Shown: positions 11,872 to 22,985 of the stretch, one piece after another | Layout: every line of letters begins with the position of its first letter | Position numbering within the stretch: position 1 is the stretch's first letter | From: Trichostrongylus colubriformis | Taxonomy: Eukaryota > Nematoda > Chromadorea > Rhabditida > Trichostrongylidae | Direction: 5' to 3' | Assembly (NCBI GenBank): GCA_963978905.1 | Contig: OZ022257.1 | Coordinates: 39,132,203-39,196,202, forward strand | DNA length: 64,000 nt | The notes under the pieces: generated by a model | The model's database searches: none | Seen by the model: only the letters and a program-made list of their open reading frames with translations | What the model was told of the DNA's origin: nothing | Translations under genes and position numbers: made by a program

Positions 11872-12152
11872 GTAGGAGGCGCCGCGCATTCTAGTCCCAT
11901 TCAGATCGTAGTGGCAAGTGAATGCAAGGGGCAAGGGAAGGCCAATACAATGACTTGGGAGGGGCAGCCGATGTACAGTCTGTGCTTATATCCTCCTAGA
12001 AAGAGCTTGGTACCAATTAACTTCCCCCGGACGGATGGAATGCTAGGTTGGCCTGGACGGGCGTTGATGCGGTATTTGATCCCCGCACCATGAAAGTAGG
12101 ACGCGCGCTACTGTTACTACTATTGTACATCACCTGCGCCACCTTTCACTTT
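11872..12152 (-). repeat. tRNA-derived SINE-like copy 2
   Basis: On the minus strand the head reads GGTGGCGCAGGTGATG (A-box-like) followed by GGGGATCAAATACC (B-box-like), as in tRNA-derived SINEs. The tail carries the shared 'ggtaccaa', 'ggatggaa' and 'cattcagat' blocks. A short plus-strand frame at 12090 looks like a signal peptide but lies in this non-coding repeat. Confidence 0.6.
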
Positions 12153-12430
12153 ATATCTTCAATTTTCTTTGCGATGTCGCAGAGCTTTTCTCCTAGCGTA
12201 GAAAACATTCTTCTCGTACAGTATTTTAATTAGAGGATATCAGTTCCTCGAAAAACTAAATGAAAAATCAAAGCACACAAAAGAAAGAGCCTATGAAAGG
12301 GCTCCTCGGCGCAAGCTTGACTGTGGTGGTGGCAGGTTTGTTCATTCCTAGGCGATTTCTTTGCCACGTATTCTAAGCACACCTGTAGTCTTCAAAATGC
12401 CTCTCCTTTGAAAGTTGAGCTGATAAAAGG

Positions 12431-12845
12431 GATCGTGCACGGAGAATGAGCTTTCATTGTTACCCATACATTGATGTTGTATTTCTCGTAAGGGGTGCAT
12501 GCAAAGTTTTAAGCGAAAAAGATAGAATTCGGCTAAGTTGCAGCTCGTCAAGTGGTGGCGGAGTGGACAAGGTGTCGGAGTGAATGCCCGCCCCGTCGTC
12601 CTCCGCTGTCGGATAGGTATTGTGGGAACAGAAATTGACGTAAACAGTTCCACACGTCGTTTCCGACCGCGGCGGACGACGGGGCGGATATTTACCCTAA
12701 GACCCCGCTCCCTCAGGTACCATTCTGAGGAGCTGTATCTTGGCCGGATTCTCACTTTTCCGCGTGAAACGTTGCATGCGATCTTTATTAAGCATATAAA
12801 ACATTAATATATGGGTAACAGGAAACTAATTTTTCCATGCACGAT
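12431..12845. mobile_element. Family B foldback MITE, copy 1
   Basis: Long imperfect inverted arms: the left arm starts near 'gatcgtgcacgg' and runs through 'tgcatgcaaagtt', and the right arm mirrors it ('gaaacgttgcatgc' to 'ccatgcacgattc'). The GC-rich centre has a second inverted pair, CCGCCCCGTCGTCC against GGACGACGGGGCGG. Copies 2 and 3 at about 27293-27732 and 61850-62195 share the arms. The 135-codon minus frame across it is an artefact of the palindrome. Confidence 0.75.
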
Positions 12846-13854
12846 TCTTCTAGGACTAGGATGTTGCTTAAGCATTGCAGTCTAAGAACGTCACACTCGG
12901 CATACCACGAGGGATGGCGTCATTGGAGACATAAATATAAAGGCAAAGAAAAAAAGTGGAACTTATTTCTATAATAAGTTTTGTTAGAGTTGATTGATAG
13001 CATTGTTATGGAAGTTTTTAAAAGGTCATGCAATGGGGAATTCTCTGGAACACCTGCCACCATGCTGTGGGCGTACATGGCAATGACGAGTGGGCTCTAT
13101 TTTATGTATCCCTTGTGGTTCTGTGAGAGGTGACAAATTTTTTTGAGAGCAGCGCTCCAGCACCATATGAGACAACGCGGCTCTGCGGACTCGCCCCCGC
13201 CCCCGTACTGACGCAGCAAAAAATGCCCAAAGGTTCCTAAATTTAGCTGTCCATGCTACCAACCTAAAATAAATGCGTCACTGTCGCTGATCGATGGAGC
13301 TCGATTTAGTAAAAAAAAACGCTCGCAAAATTCTGCGACAGTTTCGTTCCTCATTGTCCGCAATGAGCAATTTCAAATCTTCATGTGGCAATTTCAAGCT
13401 TAAATTGAAGGGCAAGCATAGTAGGTTTTCCAAGCTTCAGTGTTTCTTATACTTCCAGATACAACGGTTAACTCCTCCAATTTTGTAATGAGCATTAAGA
13501 GTAATATGCAGCATGATTCCCATTGCTGAAGAGACACTGAGAAGCTTAGAAGCTTTTGACTGGCAGGCCAGAAAGCGCGCGTGTGGGACAAGAATCATGG
13601 AATGGCATTTGCTCACAGTAGTCTCGTCAGCCATGAATGAGGCCATTCTTCAACCAGAATCATACATCCCCACACAGCGGATATTACTGGATTATCTAGG
13701 TATAGGGATGTCCTACATAGGATGTGAACAACCTACTTTGTACAGTGGAGTGCACTTGGGAACCTTCGAGATGATTTTTCAATCATTTTCAAAGCATTCC
13801 TACATCTAGCATTACGTGATGAAGATGGTCAACATGGGAACTGTGAAGCGGTAC
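12846..13854. other. Unassigned region with one protein-like frame
   Basis: The best frame is plus 13513-13809 (98 codons), with EETLRSLEAFDWQARKRACG near its start and LLDYLGIGMSYIGCEQP later. It has a start codon but no recognised domain, and no clear donor, acceptor or polyadenylation signal frames it. It could be a fragment of a host exon or an unknown transposon. The rest of the interval shows nothing I can name. Confidence 0.25.
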
Positions 13855-15192
13855 ATAACCCATATCCACATCATTTTAACTGACAACCTTTCAATTTTGA
13901 AATGATGGAAGACAACTGTCGAATAAGCAGTGCCCTGCGAAATGATACAACCACCCATGTGAATGGTAAAAAGAACTCTCATTGCAGAATGTTTCAGAGA
14001 AACTCTCCGAGTAAAATGTGTGGCAAGTGTGATCGCGCATTCGCATATCAGCACCAAATTGCAGGTGAAGAACCCAATAAAAATTTCTTTCCGTTTGTTT
14101 TGTAAATGCTACTTCTCCTATTCCGCAAATAATCCAGCCGCTGAACGGACCAGAGTTCTAACAAAAATTCTGCAATTCTCGTTTTCTCAAGTGCTTTGTA
14201 TATCTAACGATTACAGTCGCCTAACTCCTTATGAAGTTTTTTAGTATATAATTTATAGCGTTGGCATTGTGCTTCAGTTATAGTCTACTAAACTCCCTGA
14301 ATCCTTCACATTGTCTCCCCGCGGCATATACATATTCTTTTAACCATGAAACTGCTCCCATTTCTCAGGGAACAATGGTCGGGACCACTCCTCAGCCGCT
14401 ACAGAATGTCCATTCGGAGACAGTCTCACCCTAATCGAGTACTGCCCGGTTGACATGAACCGGTATACTAACTTGCATGAAAACAAGTTTTTGACGCGGA
14501 TATCAACACGCACGACAAGAGGAGGGTACGACGCATAAGGATTCGGTTATTGGATCAATGGTCTTTTCGGTGAACGAAAATTCGGAAAATTCGTTGATCT
14601 CATACCATGACACTTATTCCTTCTACGTTCTTCTTGGAAGCAGGCATCTGCCCCCAGCAGAATAACTGAAATCGGTAGCTGTCTGGGGCATCATATCTGA
14701 GCTCATACATTTCAGGAGGTACAACTTCGCGAGAAAACAATAAGGGAAAGTTTAAAAACTTTAGAAAACAGGCATCCCAATCGAACATTCGCTAATCCAT
14801 CTCTGGCAAAATCGGTTTAATCTTTGTGGTAGTCTGTGGCGATGAAAAACTCTTTCCTCATTTCTCGCCTAGGAACGGACTTGCGCTTTCTTGAGACCCG
14901 ATATATAGTCACTGTTGACAGATTATACTCCAGTAAAGATCTTGTTTTTGAGCATGACCCAGTTAAACATGACTCCTCTCTTGAAATGCGCTTACATTTA
15001 CCAGAAAGTGAGACAGGAACATTGACATTACTTATGGTTTCATACGCTGCGGAATCTCCGGTGAAATCGTCGAGGACTGCGCGAAGCCGTTGCCTTTTTG
15101 CGCCATATGTACATTCGGACATTCGCTGCAGAATCCTTATTTTGAAGTGATTTATTCTTTTCCTGTCAGGTATCAGTTTCGTCTACAGCGGC
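13855..15192 (+). repeat. Family C/D repeat, long copy (about 1.3 kb)
   Basis: Its first part (13855-14065) matches 20160-20275 and the reverse complement of 20690-20815. Its second part (14405-15192) matches 26300-26990 and, in part, 20300-20530. The shared order makes these one element family. One frame through the first part keeps KMCGKCDRAFAYQHQ, mirrored as KKCG.CGRAF in the 20.8 kb copy, so it may descend from coding sequence. The 101- and 104-codon frames at 14817-15150 lie in this repeat on both strands. No terminal repeats identified. Confidence 0.6.
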
Positions 15193-15416
15193 TACCTTTC
15201 ACTTAGTAATTTCTCTGATTCACTCCGCACTTGGAGTTCTTGGACAATTTGATCGTGGCTGCATCTTTATGCAAAGCACTGTATTTCCATCTTGTGCACT
15301 TATTTAATTACTGTAGCAGAATAGTTCGGCAATGATCAGCTCGGCATTTCTTGTTAACGAACATAAAGAAAGCCATTTTAGTGTTATCTGATACTTCCTT
15401 AACCCATTGACGACCG

Positions 15417-15438
15417 TGTGACACGACGTCGTGTCACA
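15417..15438. promoter_or_regulatory. Perfect 22-bp palindrome, site 1
   Basis: The core GTGACACGACGTCGTGTCAC (15418-15437) with one more paired base on each side is fully self-complementary. It begins 15 bp inside the piggyBac-like left tip. A dimer-binding site for a transposase or host protein is possible; this role is inferred. Confidence 0.6.
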
Positions 15439-15461
15439 TCATGTTGGCTGCGTTCAACCGC

Positions 15462-15481
15462 GTGACACGATGTCGTGTCAC
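15462..15481. promoter_or_regulatory. 20-bp palindrome, site 2
   Basis: GTGACACGATGTCGTGTCAC differs from site 1 at one central base. It lies 44 bp after site 1 in the same subterminal region. Confidence 0.6.
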
Positions 15482-16061
15482 AGTCTTGTAACTTATATTT
15501 TAGGCCTTTTTTCACATTTCTGTTTGATGTTCTTTTATTATGTATACTTCATACATAGAGATTTCACACAAAGCATGGTCCATGAAAACAACCTTTGATT
15601 CCATGTTCGATCTTCTTGAAACCTGGGTATGTCTGGATGTTTGTTGCATCTTTAACGTTTGAACGTTCCATAACAAACCTGGTTGGCACAGAAGAATGAA
15701 AAAGCAACAAATAACCTGTGATTCTTAAATTATTAATCTTCTAAGTAAAGGGTTAAATAAACATGTAAATATTACTGGTGTAAAGTCTGGTGTACCACCA
15801 TGGTGTTCATTTCCACGATCAGTGTGTAAGACGCAATTTGGTCGCTCAAATCCACTTTCTAGTAGCAGTCTATCAATATTGACTTATTGTTGGTTCACTT
15901 TTATCATCAAAGGCATCCATAATCTTTTGAGAGAGGAAAGCTTAATACAAATATTTTCTACATATTATCATAAATACGGGAGGGAACCCGATCACAAAAA
16001 CGAAAGGTGAAAAAAGGTGTAAAATGATAGCTTCACAAAAATGGTCTCCCTGTTGGACCGT

Positions 16062-16081
16062 GTGACACGAAGTCGTGTCAC
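16062..16081. promoter_or_regulatory. 20-bp palindrome, site 3
   Basis: GTGACACGAAGTCGTGTCAC, with pairing that extends to CGTG...CACG outside it. If the nested element is removed, this site lies about 70 bp from the right tip, so the palindromes sit near both ends of the piggyBac-like element. Confidence 0.6.
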
Positions 16082-16204
16082 ACGCGGAGCGTTTGAAAAT
16101 CCCACAAGGTCCCACGCAGGGCACTCCGGGAGTCGAGGATTCCTCGACAGGGGGGTCGCACTTGACCGGTCAAGAGGGGGGGTCGCATCTGTAGCTAAGC
16201 GATA

Positions 16205-16440
16205 ATTTCATGGGAATTTCCTCTAGCCCATCGTACAGTCGATATCTGCCCCTCATACACGAAAAGAGCCACCGCTATCTCGCTGGCTGAATCGCAAACG
16301 GGTGTAGGCCATCGTGCGTTACGCGTTTAGCACTCACCATCGCACTGCCATGATGACACACACCTCATCGTTATGGAAGGGCCTATCTACTAACGGATAG
16401 AGCCAAGATACTCACATTACCGTAAACTATACCTTTATGT
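16205..16440 (+). repeat. Family E repeat, copy inside the 3.55 kb element
   Basis: It matches 35396-35650 in the same orientation: 'cagtcgatatc..ccctcatacac', 'agccaccgct', 'gggcctatctact' and 'ggtaaact.t.cctttatg'. Finding it both inside and outside the nested element suggests capture of, or insertion by, an unrelated repeat. No coding content. Confidence 0.6.
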
Positions 16441-18079
16441 TAATGCATTGCTACCATAGAGTTCATTGATGCATGCAAGAACGACATGTCCGTATCCATC
16501 TAGGAGAAGAAAATACACTATTGTTTTAGGCTATACCAGTCATACTATCAACGGAGTCTAACGAAGACAAGCAATCCAGCAAAGTCTGCTTGTTGTTCAC
16601 GTTGTTGAATTGTTATAATTTTGTTGCAGTGGTGCATGTAAATGGTTAAATACACATTGTTTAAATAAAAATTAAAGCCTTATGAAATGTCTCTGTCAAT
16701 ATTATCATCATCACGAAAAGCACCAGAAGAAAAGATCATTGCTTTCGCTGTTTCATGATCCTCTTTTGATCGTCGTATGACGTGTGCATCTGCTATTGAG
16801 CTTATGCAAGATCATAGAGTGCTGGACAGATAGCTCCACAAGATCTTGTGCAGCACCTGAAATCCTGCGCTTCAATTGTCTTTGAAGAGGCATGTAGTGG
16901 AAAAAAGATACCTGAAATAACTCTCTTCCACATGCTTCATGAAGCTGTCGGAACTTCAAACGTTGATGGCATGTGGGCCGAAAGTCCTAGACCAGGAAGT
17001 GGATTAAGCCACTGCTTAGCCAGAGTTTTGGGCGTAACGCTAAGTACACTAGGTCCATGCAATAACTCTGCAATAGATCTCTGATATGAAGATAAGAACT
17101 AACAGTTTTAAGGTAGACTATATGAAGCGCCAAATGTTGGTAAAGCTGACGTTATCAGGCTATCCAAGGCTTTAGTTCCTAAGCTGCTCCTTTCACCTCT
17201 TGTGAGCGTATTGGCTGTTGAAAAACTGCGTTCGGGATCGGCGTTGCTGGCGGGGATGACAAGAACAGATTTGATGGACTACATACAAGGAAATTACTTC
17301 CCAAAATTATTAATATTGAATATTATTTTACTTGAGTAACCACGTGAGGAATCCTTAATGCGTATCCGTTGTCGAGCAGCGTTTTATAAAAACGAACGCC
17401 GTTCTTGTCTCTACGAAGGTCACACATGCATGCTTTCTTCTGTCACACACGGCTGAACTGAATGGGAGGCGCTTCTATTACCTGTAAACGAGCCCTGAGA
17501 TTTTCACCACTGCAATAGTTCCTTTCATCTAGAGAAGGACCAGTAAGGGCCCATTAAGAATTGCAGTATTGAATTCATAAGTACAGGGACAATGCAACGC
17601 GCTACCAGCGCATTCACATCGACGAAAAAAGGTGAAAAGAGGAGAAGAGGACTGCAGCTGCTCTGTTCACGGGGAAGTGCACTGATGTATTCACTGTTCA
17701 CTAGAACATTGAGCATTCAACGGGCGTTCACTGATCACTCGCACCGTGGAACATCCTTTCAATGTTATCTGCAACTTGTAGCAGGAGACCAGTGCATGAC
17801 GGATCTCTAAAGGGGAAGCCACGAATGTATGTGCTATCTGATAGCCGCACGAGATCATCTTACTAGGCCAACCACCCTTCTAGTTACATCTACTGCCCTT
17901 CCAATCACATCTACTGCGACAGGAGGAGGCATGGCGCATACCCAGAGCAAGGACGGAGAACGCTAAGGTGTTGGTTTTACTGCACTGCTACCATGAAAAT
18001 TGTTCAGAAAGTATGGGGCTGCTTTTGAGGAGGTTTTGAAAGCTTTCTGTGTGACGCTGTCACGCTCTTGATGGCAAAA

Positions 18080-18413
18080 AAATTTTCCTCGACATTTCCT
18101 CGACTCACATTGCTCAAGATCTAAGCAACGTACAAAAGAGTTTGAGAGCGCGTTGGAAAGAGCAAAGTCTCTAGTTTCAGAAAAACAACTGTGGTTGCAA
18201 AACATTCAGCACGAAAAAGGTTATAACTGTTAGAAGTCAAAAAACCCGCATGCAAATTTCATTTTCCTCGACTAATCCTCGACTCGCATTCCTCTCTCAT
18301 TTCTGAACAATTGAAGCAACTAAAATAGTCGTTAGAAAGAGCAAACCTAGTTCTTTCAAAAAAACAACTGAGGTCCCAAATGATAAAAAATGAGGAAAGT
18401 TATGATCGTTCAA
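18080..18413 (+). repeat. Two-unit tandem repeat of about 175 bp
   Basis: The units start near 18080 and 18256. Both read 'tcctcgac..tcctcgactc.cattgc/cctc', then 'agaaagagcaaa..t', 'caaaaaaacaactg' and a final 'gttat..'. The 'tcctcgac' words also occur in the element's terminal repeats, so the array may be subterminal binding sequence. No gene. Confidence 0.6.
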
Positions 18414-18650
18414 ATAAGGTCTACTTTCGCGATTTTCAGCAATTTTTGTCGATTAGCGCGCTCCATTCGCACGCCGCGTCGCGACCGCAGCTCTGCTTTG
18501 CATTTCGAATGTCACCGCGATTTTCACGTTTTTGATTCTCTAGTTGGTATTCTCTTTGTGGTTTTTTTATTTGAAACCATTTTTTCATATTTGTTACGTG
18601 ATATCTTGTGTTTGAATATTTTTTATGCTCATTACATGTCCTTTTTTCAG

Positions 18651-19390
18651 GTTTGCATTGCCGTCGAAATCTAAACGCCGCCCGCAGCGAGGTATTTTGT
18701 TTTCTTCAGATTTTGCTATGTATATTGACTTTTTCTTAGTTAATCGTATTGTTTACGCTATACTTTATGTTTCAATGTTTTAATGCTCATATCATGTCCT
18801 TTTTTTCAGGTGTGCTTGATCGTCGAAATCCAGACGCGAGCCGTAGCAAGGTATGCTGCTTTTTTTTCAGATTTTGCTATGTATGTTGACGGTTTTTCAT
18901 AGTTAGTCGTATTGTTTATGTGAAGTTTCATGTTTGCTTGTTTTTACATTTCTTTTATGTGCTTTTTTTTCAGGATCGCCGCTCGTACGTGGATTGAATT
19001 AAAAACTATTTGGAAAGAAGGGTTTGTTGTTCTTTTATTTAGATTTCGTGATGTATCACCTACTTTTCTGAGTTTTTCGTTTTGTTTAGTGCTGTGTTGT
19101 TTTTGAGTATTGTTTAAGTTTCCTTTATGTGCTTTTCTCAGGAGTGTCGCTTTCGTACGTCGAGTGTGGCTGAAAACTGATCGGAGAAGAGGTTTGTTGA
19201 TTTCCTTTCAGATTTTGTGATGATTATTACCTGCTTTTTATTTGAATCTGGTTTCTCGTTTCGTTATTCTCAGTGAAGCTCAGTAGTATAAATGTATGTG
19301 CGTTTTTTTAGGAGCGACGCATCCGCACGTCGAGTGAAGCGGAAAAGCTGTTCGAAAAAGAAGCCACAACGTATCACACATATTGATTAA
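18651..19390 (+). repeat. Five-unit array of micro-exon-like segments
   Basis: Five units with periods of about 159-170 bp each hold a T-rich tract ending in CAG or TAG, a GC-richer segment of 41-50 nt (18651-18691, 18810-18850, 18974-19021, 19142-19191, 19312 on), then GT. Between segments is a related AT-rich spacer with 'cagattttg..atgta'. If the segments are joined as exons, one frame stays open through all five for about 68 codons and ends at a TGA in the fifth; it is rich in Arg and Lys. Splicing is inference; the tandem structure is directly seen. Confidence 0.55.
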
Positions 19391-19715
19391 AATGTGTTTT
19401 TTGTTGAATGACTTCGTTTTTCTGACTATCGGCTGATTTCGATGACCAGACATGAAGATAAAAAAAATAAAAAAGTTGGAAAGATTTACTTGCAGTGGGC
19501 AATCAGTGCAAACACATAAAAACAGCAATGAGACACCTAGCAAAGAGACTATAGAACTTTACGGAGCTGTAGATTATAAAAGGGGGGGGGGTCGCATTTG
19601 AGGACCCGAAGAGGGGGGGGGGGTCGTATTGAAGCGTCCATTTTCCTCGACACCTGGGAGTGCCCTGGTCCCACGCTCCAGACGAATGTAAGTGCCACGG
19701 TCGTCAATGGGTTAA

Positions 19716-20129
19716 ATGTCGGACTTTCTGTACCATGCATTTGAACTTTATTTTATGCGTTGGTCTCCTCCGAAGCCTCACCCTAACGTGAATACGTGTG
19801 AACACTGTATATTTCAAAATTTGAAATTCCATTGGAGTTAAAGCAGCAGATTTTTATCGAAAAATAATTGCAACGGTTGGTTCTGGAATTTTTTTAAGCC
19901 ACAGAAGCCAATTTTCGTGAATGGTGCTCTTCTGCGATGAAATAGTACAAAAGGATCTTTATGAAAACGCTGTGTCACAGAGCTAGTCTTTCACTGCTGC
20001 AAGGAATCACTATATTCCCCATCCCAGTAATCTGCAGAATGATGTCATACATCATTACATTAATCGCACGTCTGCGCTACTGACTGCTCCAGTTTCAACT
20101 GCTAAATCCCATCAAGGCGGTAAAGATAG
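19716..20129. other. No feature recognised
   Basis: About 0.4 kb between the piggyBac-like element and the next foldback. No long open frame, no paired repeats and no RNA gene seen. Confidence 0.4.
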
Positions 20130-20830
20130 TGGCTTCGTGGCTGCATAATGATTCAGCCACCTACAGATTGCCCAAAAACTATGTTTACAGAATGATTCGG
20201 AAAAACTCTCGGAGCGAAAAGTGCAGCCAGAACTAACGCGCATTCGCGCATCAACACCAATTCACGCTACAGACAGTCTTTGCTACAACACACTAAGTTT
20301 TAGCCAAGATCTTCTTTTCAAGCATGACCATCAAGCTTCTCTTTCAGCTACGCCTCCTTTAATCGGAAGGCGTAGCAAGACCTACCGTACTGCCTCAAGT
20401 TTCATATATGGTAGAATCATAGTTGAAATTATCAAAGAACACACGGAGCCGTCGCTGTTTTCGCAGGATCTCACATTCGAACACCTTCAGGTCTCATTTC
20501 AAGGTGAATTATTCTTTGTCTGGATCACATAGCAGTTCTATTGCTTTTACCACGAAGTGAAGATATGTACTACAACAACAACATAGCTACAGAAAGTGAG
20601 AATCAAAAGCAGCACAAAAACGTGAGGTGTCTGCTCCATTTTGCAGAATAGGTTAAGAGGCCTTTCCAAACAAAGTCTCACTGTCTTTCCCAGCTCGGAT
20701 TTAGTGTTCATGTCCGAACGCACGACCACACTATCCACACTTCTTACTTTGAGATTTTTTCCGCATTGCTCTGCGAACAAGGTTTTCGGACGATTTAAAG
20801 GTAGTTGTATCATTATGAAGGGTTGTTGTT
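20130..20830. repeat. Family C/D foldback copy (about 0.7 kb)
   Basis: The left arm (about 20160-20275) and the reverse complement of the right arm (about 20690-20815) align over roughly 110 bp, for example 'cggaaaaactctcggag' against 'cggaaaaaatctcaaag'. The centre matches the second half of the 13855-15192 repeat. The 103-codon plus frame at 20221-20532 lies inside and is not supported as a gene. Confidence 0.6.
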
Positions 20831-21480
20831 GACCACTCTGAATCAGAGCCTCTGTGTAAGAAGTAATCTGTACTATTTGTACAGATTACTAGACTCGAAA
20901 GCGACGCTAGGCTACCCAAGCATTCACTTAGATTCGTTTGTAAACACCCTTCGGAAGCACTTCAAAAAGCCTTTTTAAGATCTTGATGAATAAGTCTTAA
21001 GTCTCTCACTATTTCGTACACATTTTGATTTTTTTCTGTTATCTTTTGTCTCACCGGATGCGAAAAACAATGTGCACTGCAATTTTGTTGTCAAGGAGAG
21101 TAATATGGTGAGTACCAGAAAGTAATGTCCTTACATACATACGTTCCTTTAGGTCTACAGTAACGAATTTGTGACCCAAGATCCACAGTTCACTCACAGC
21201 AATACTTAAATTTTTGATGAGGTTAAGAACTGCTCACGAAGGCTGGCGCCGTTATGGGGTTTTCGGCCTCTGGTTAGTGAGTTCTTTTTGGCTATTTTCG
21301 AAGGCTGAGCAGAGACACGTTAATTCCCACTATGGTCATGTAATAACAGGAGATCCGAATATTGTCTATGAAGTTACTTAAAGGAAGCTCTTTATAAAAG
21401 CACTAATTGTAAGTACAGAATTGGCACAAGAATCCGAAGATCCGAAGTTATTTCGGTGCTGTAAAGTAAATCATTATTTT
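20831..21480. other. No feature recognised
   Basis: Mostly AT-rich sequence leading into the reverse-transcriptase relic. A 12-base inverted pair (aatctgtac / gtacagatt) near 20866-20888 is the only local structure. No open frame of note. Confidence 0.35.
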
Positions 21481-21493
21481 TTCTGAAAGAAGT

Positions 21494-22985
21494 ATGAAAA
21501 CAATGACACCAGTGTGGGCAATAAATAGCTTCCATAAAAATAAACCATTTCTTATACTAAACATTACTGAAAAGCATAAGGTAGGAGTATCGTTTGATAT
21601 ACTTAGAGATTATCATTATAGATTTGTGTTTTGCCCTGCTAACAAAGCCAGCGACAGCTATGTTATAATTTGCAAAAAAATTGCGTTACTACTGTGATGG
21701 AGGAGATAGGTATTGGATATGATTCCAATAGCAGATCCGTCAATTAGCTCACAAAAAATACTTATGAGTCATGCCCGATATTAGTATTCTTACACTTATC
21801 ATGACCCATAAACCTTTTGTACACAGAACAATCTATATAACGACGCAGAAATAGATCTACCGGTAATATATTCACTACCAAACTGCATAAAGACCCTATC
21901 AGGTCTCGATTTATCACCGGCGCTTATAAGAGTAGTATTGAACCCATGACTGAAAAACTACACATAATTGTGCATATAAACGTCATTTTATCAATAACCT
22001 TCGTGTAATACAAGATAGAAATAGAACTATGAAAACATATTGGGCTATTAATAATATCAATATCAGTAAGGAACTTTTTACCATCAGACACGATAACATC
22101 ATATTATATACGGCAGATTTTACAAATACTTATGCTTACCAACTTAGAGCACAAGCTAATAATTAAGAATGTGCAACAACTGTTGCAAATGTGTTTGAAG
22201 AATTCGGGCAAATTACTGATAGCAGCTATTGGATACACGGTATTCTGAGCTGAGGTAAAATAATTAAGAGTAACTTTCGATATTATAGTAGCAGCGAGCT
22301 GATCTGCTCGTTAGAATACTTATTAAAAAATGGCTTTTATATTTTCGGAGGCAATGTGTTCCAACAAAAGAAAGGAGTCCCTCAAGGTGGTAACCTTAGT
22401 ACACTATTGGCCGAGCCCACCCTTTCTGTATTCGAATATAATTATTCCAGGAATAAGAAGTGTAATAGGAATAAGTTTGTCATACCATACAGAAATATGG
22501 ATGATTCACCAAAGTGAAGTAGTTATAGATGAGCATATTAAGGAAGTATAAGAAACAGTAGAAGGTAAAAGGGCTCATCACTCTGAAGCTTGTAGCAGTT
22601 ATTTAGGCTTGACTACTGAAATAGGTGCGAATAAAGTAGAAATCAAATTATACAAATATAAGTATACAATTACAAATATGGGTTTAATAAAACCGACGAC
22701 TTTGGATTTGAAGTTATCAGATTTCCGCACCATGATCCTAACATCTCCAAAATCACCAAAAGTTCAATGATATACACTGAAACTCCTAGGATAGCTGATA
22801 CCTGTTCGGAAGTGCCGGTTTTCATTAATAAGATACTAGATATAAAATTACCTCCCTTGTTTCTGATGGATATTCGAGGGAATTCATAATAGCTAATACA
22901 TATTGTTAAGTGTATATATAGGAGCAAGATCATTAGTTTCAAACACGGTCTAATAGATGATTTCGATATGACTAAAATATAGTAA
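21494..22985 (+). pseudogene. Reverse transcriptase pseudogene in an AT-rich island
   Basis: Plus-strand fragments in shifting frames follow the order of a reverse transcriptase: VFCPANKASDSYVIICKK (about 21625), KLHKDPIRSRFI (about 21880), the first catalytic region YTADFTNTY (about 22105), FQQKKGVPQGGNLSTLLA (about 22360), a YRNMDDS block for the second catalytic pair (about 22487), then TDDFGFEVIRFPHHD (about 22700) and SEVPVFINKI. The KLHK, PQGGN and DDF..V..FP arrangement resembles retroelement RTs found in many invertebrates, possibly Penelope-related; the class is unsure. Stops and frameshifts kill it. It is clearly more AT-rich than its flanks, which suggests a separate origin. Confidence 0.75.

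Larger units (their letters stand above)
16118..19666. mobile_element. 3.55 kb Mutator-like element with exact 10-bp target duplication
   Basis: GGTCCCACGC occurs directly at 16108-16117 and 19667-19676. Inside it, the ends are inverted: AGGGCACTCCGGGAGTCGAG on the left and, on the complement, AGGGCACTCCCAGGTGTCGA on the right. A 9-11 bp duplication points to the Mutator (MULE) group. No transposase could be recognised; the frames at 16753-17084 are short and unassigned. Both ends carry a 'ggggggtcgca' tract. Internal parts include a repeat shared with 35.4 kb, a two-unit tandem at 18.08-18.41 kb and the micro-exon-like array at 18.65-19.39 kb. Confidence 0.8.
15403..19711. mobile_element. 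piggyBac-like element with TTAA duplication, split by a later insertion
   Basis: The left tip CCCATTGACGACCGTG (15403) is mirrored by CACGGTCGTCAATGGG ending at 19711. TTAA flanks both ends (15399-15402, 19712-19715), as expected for the piggyBac superfamily, whose termini usually begin CCY. About 750 bp is its own sequence (15403-16117 and 19677-19711). No transposase is seen, so it was non-autonomous. It carries three copies of a 20-22 bp palindrome near its ends, possibly binding sites. A 3.55 kb element interrupts it at 16118-19666. Confidence 0.85.

Noticed and set aside
12090..12233. Short secreted-protein gene starting with a hydrophobic leader
   Set aside because: The frame lies in the A/B-box head of a SINE-like repeat copy and is not kept in the other copies.
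12348..12755. 135-codon minus-strand gene
   Set aside because: It spans the palindromic family B MITE, where both strands are open because of the inverted structure.
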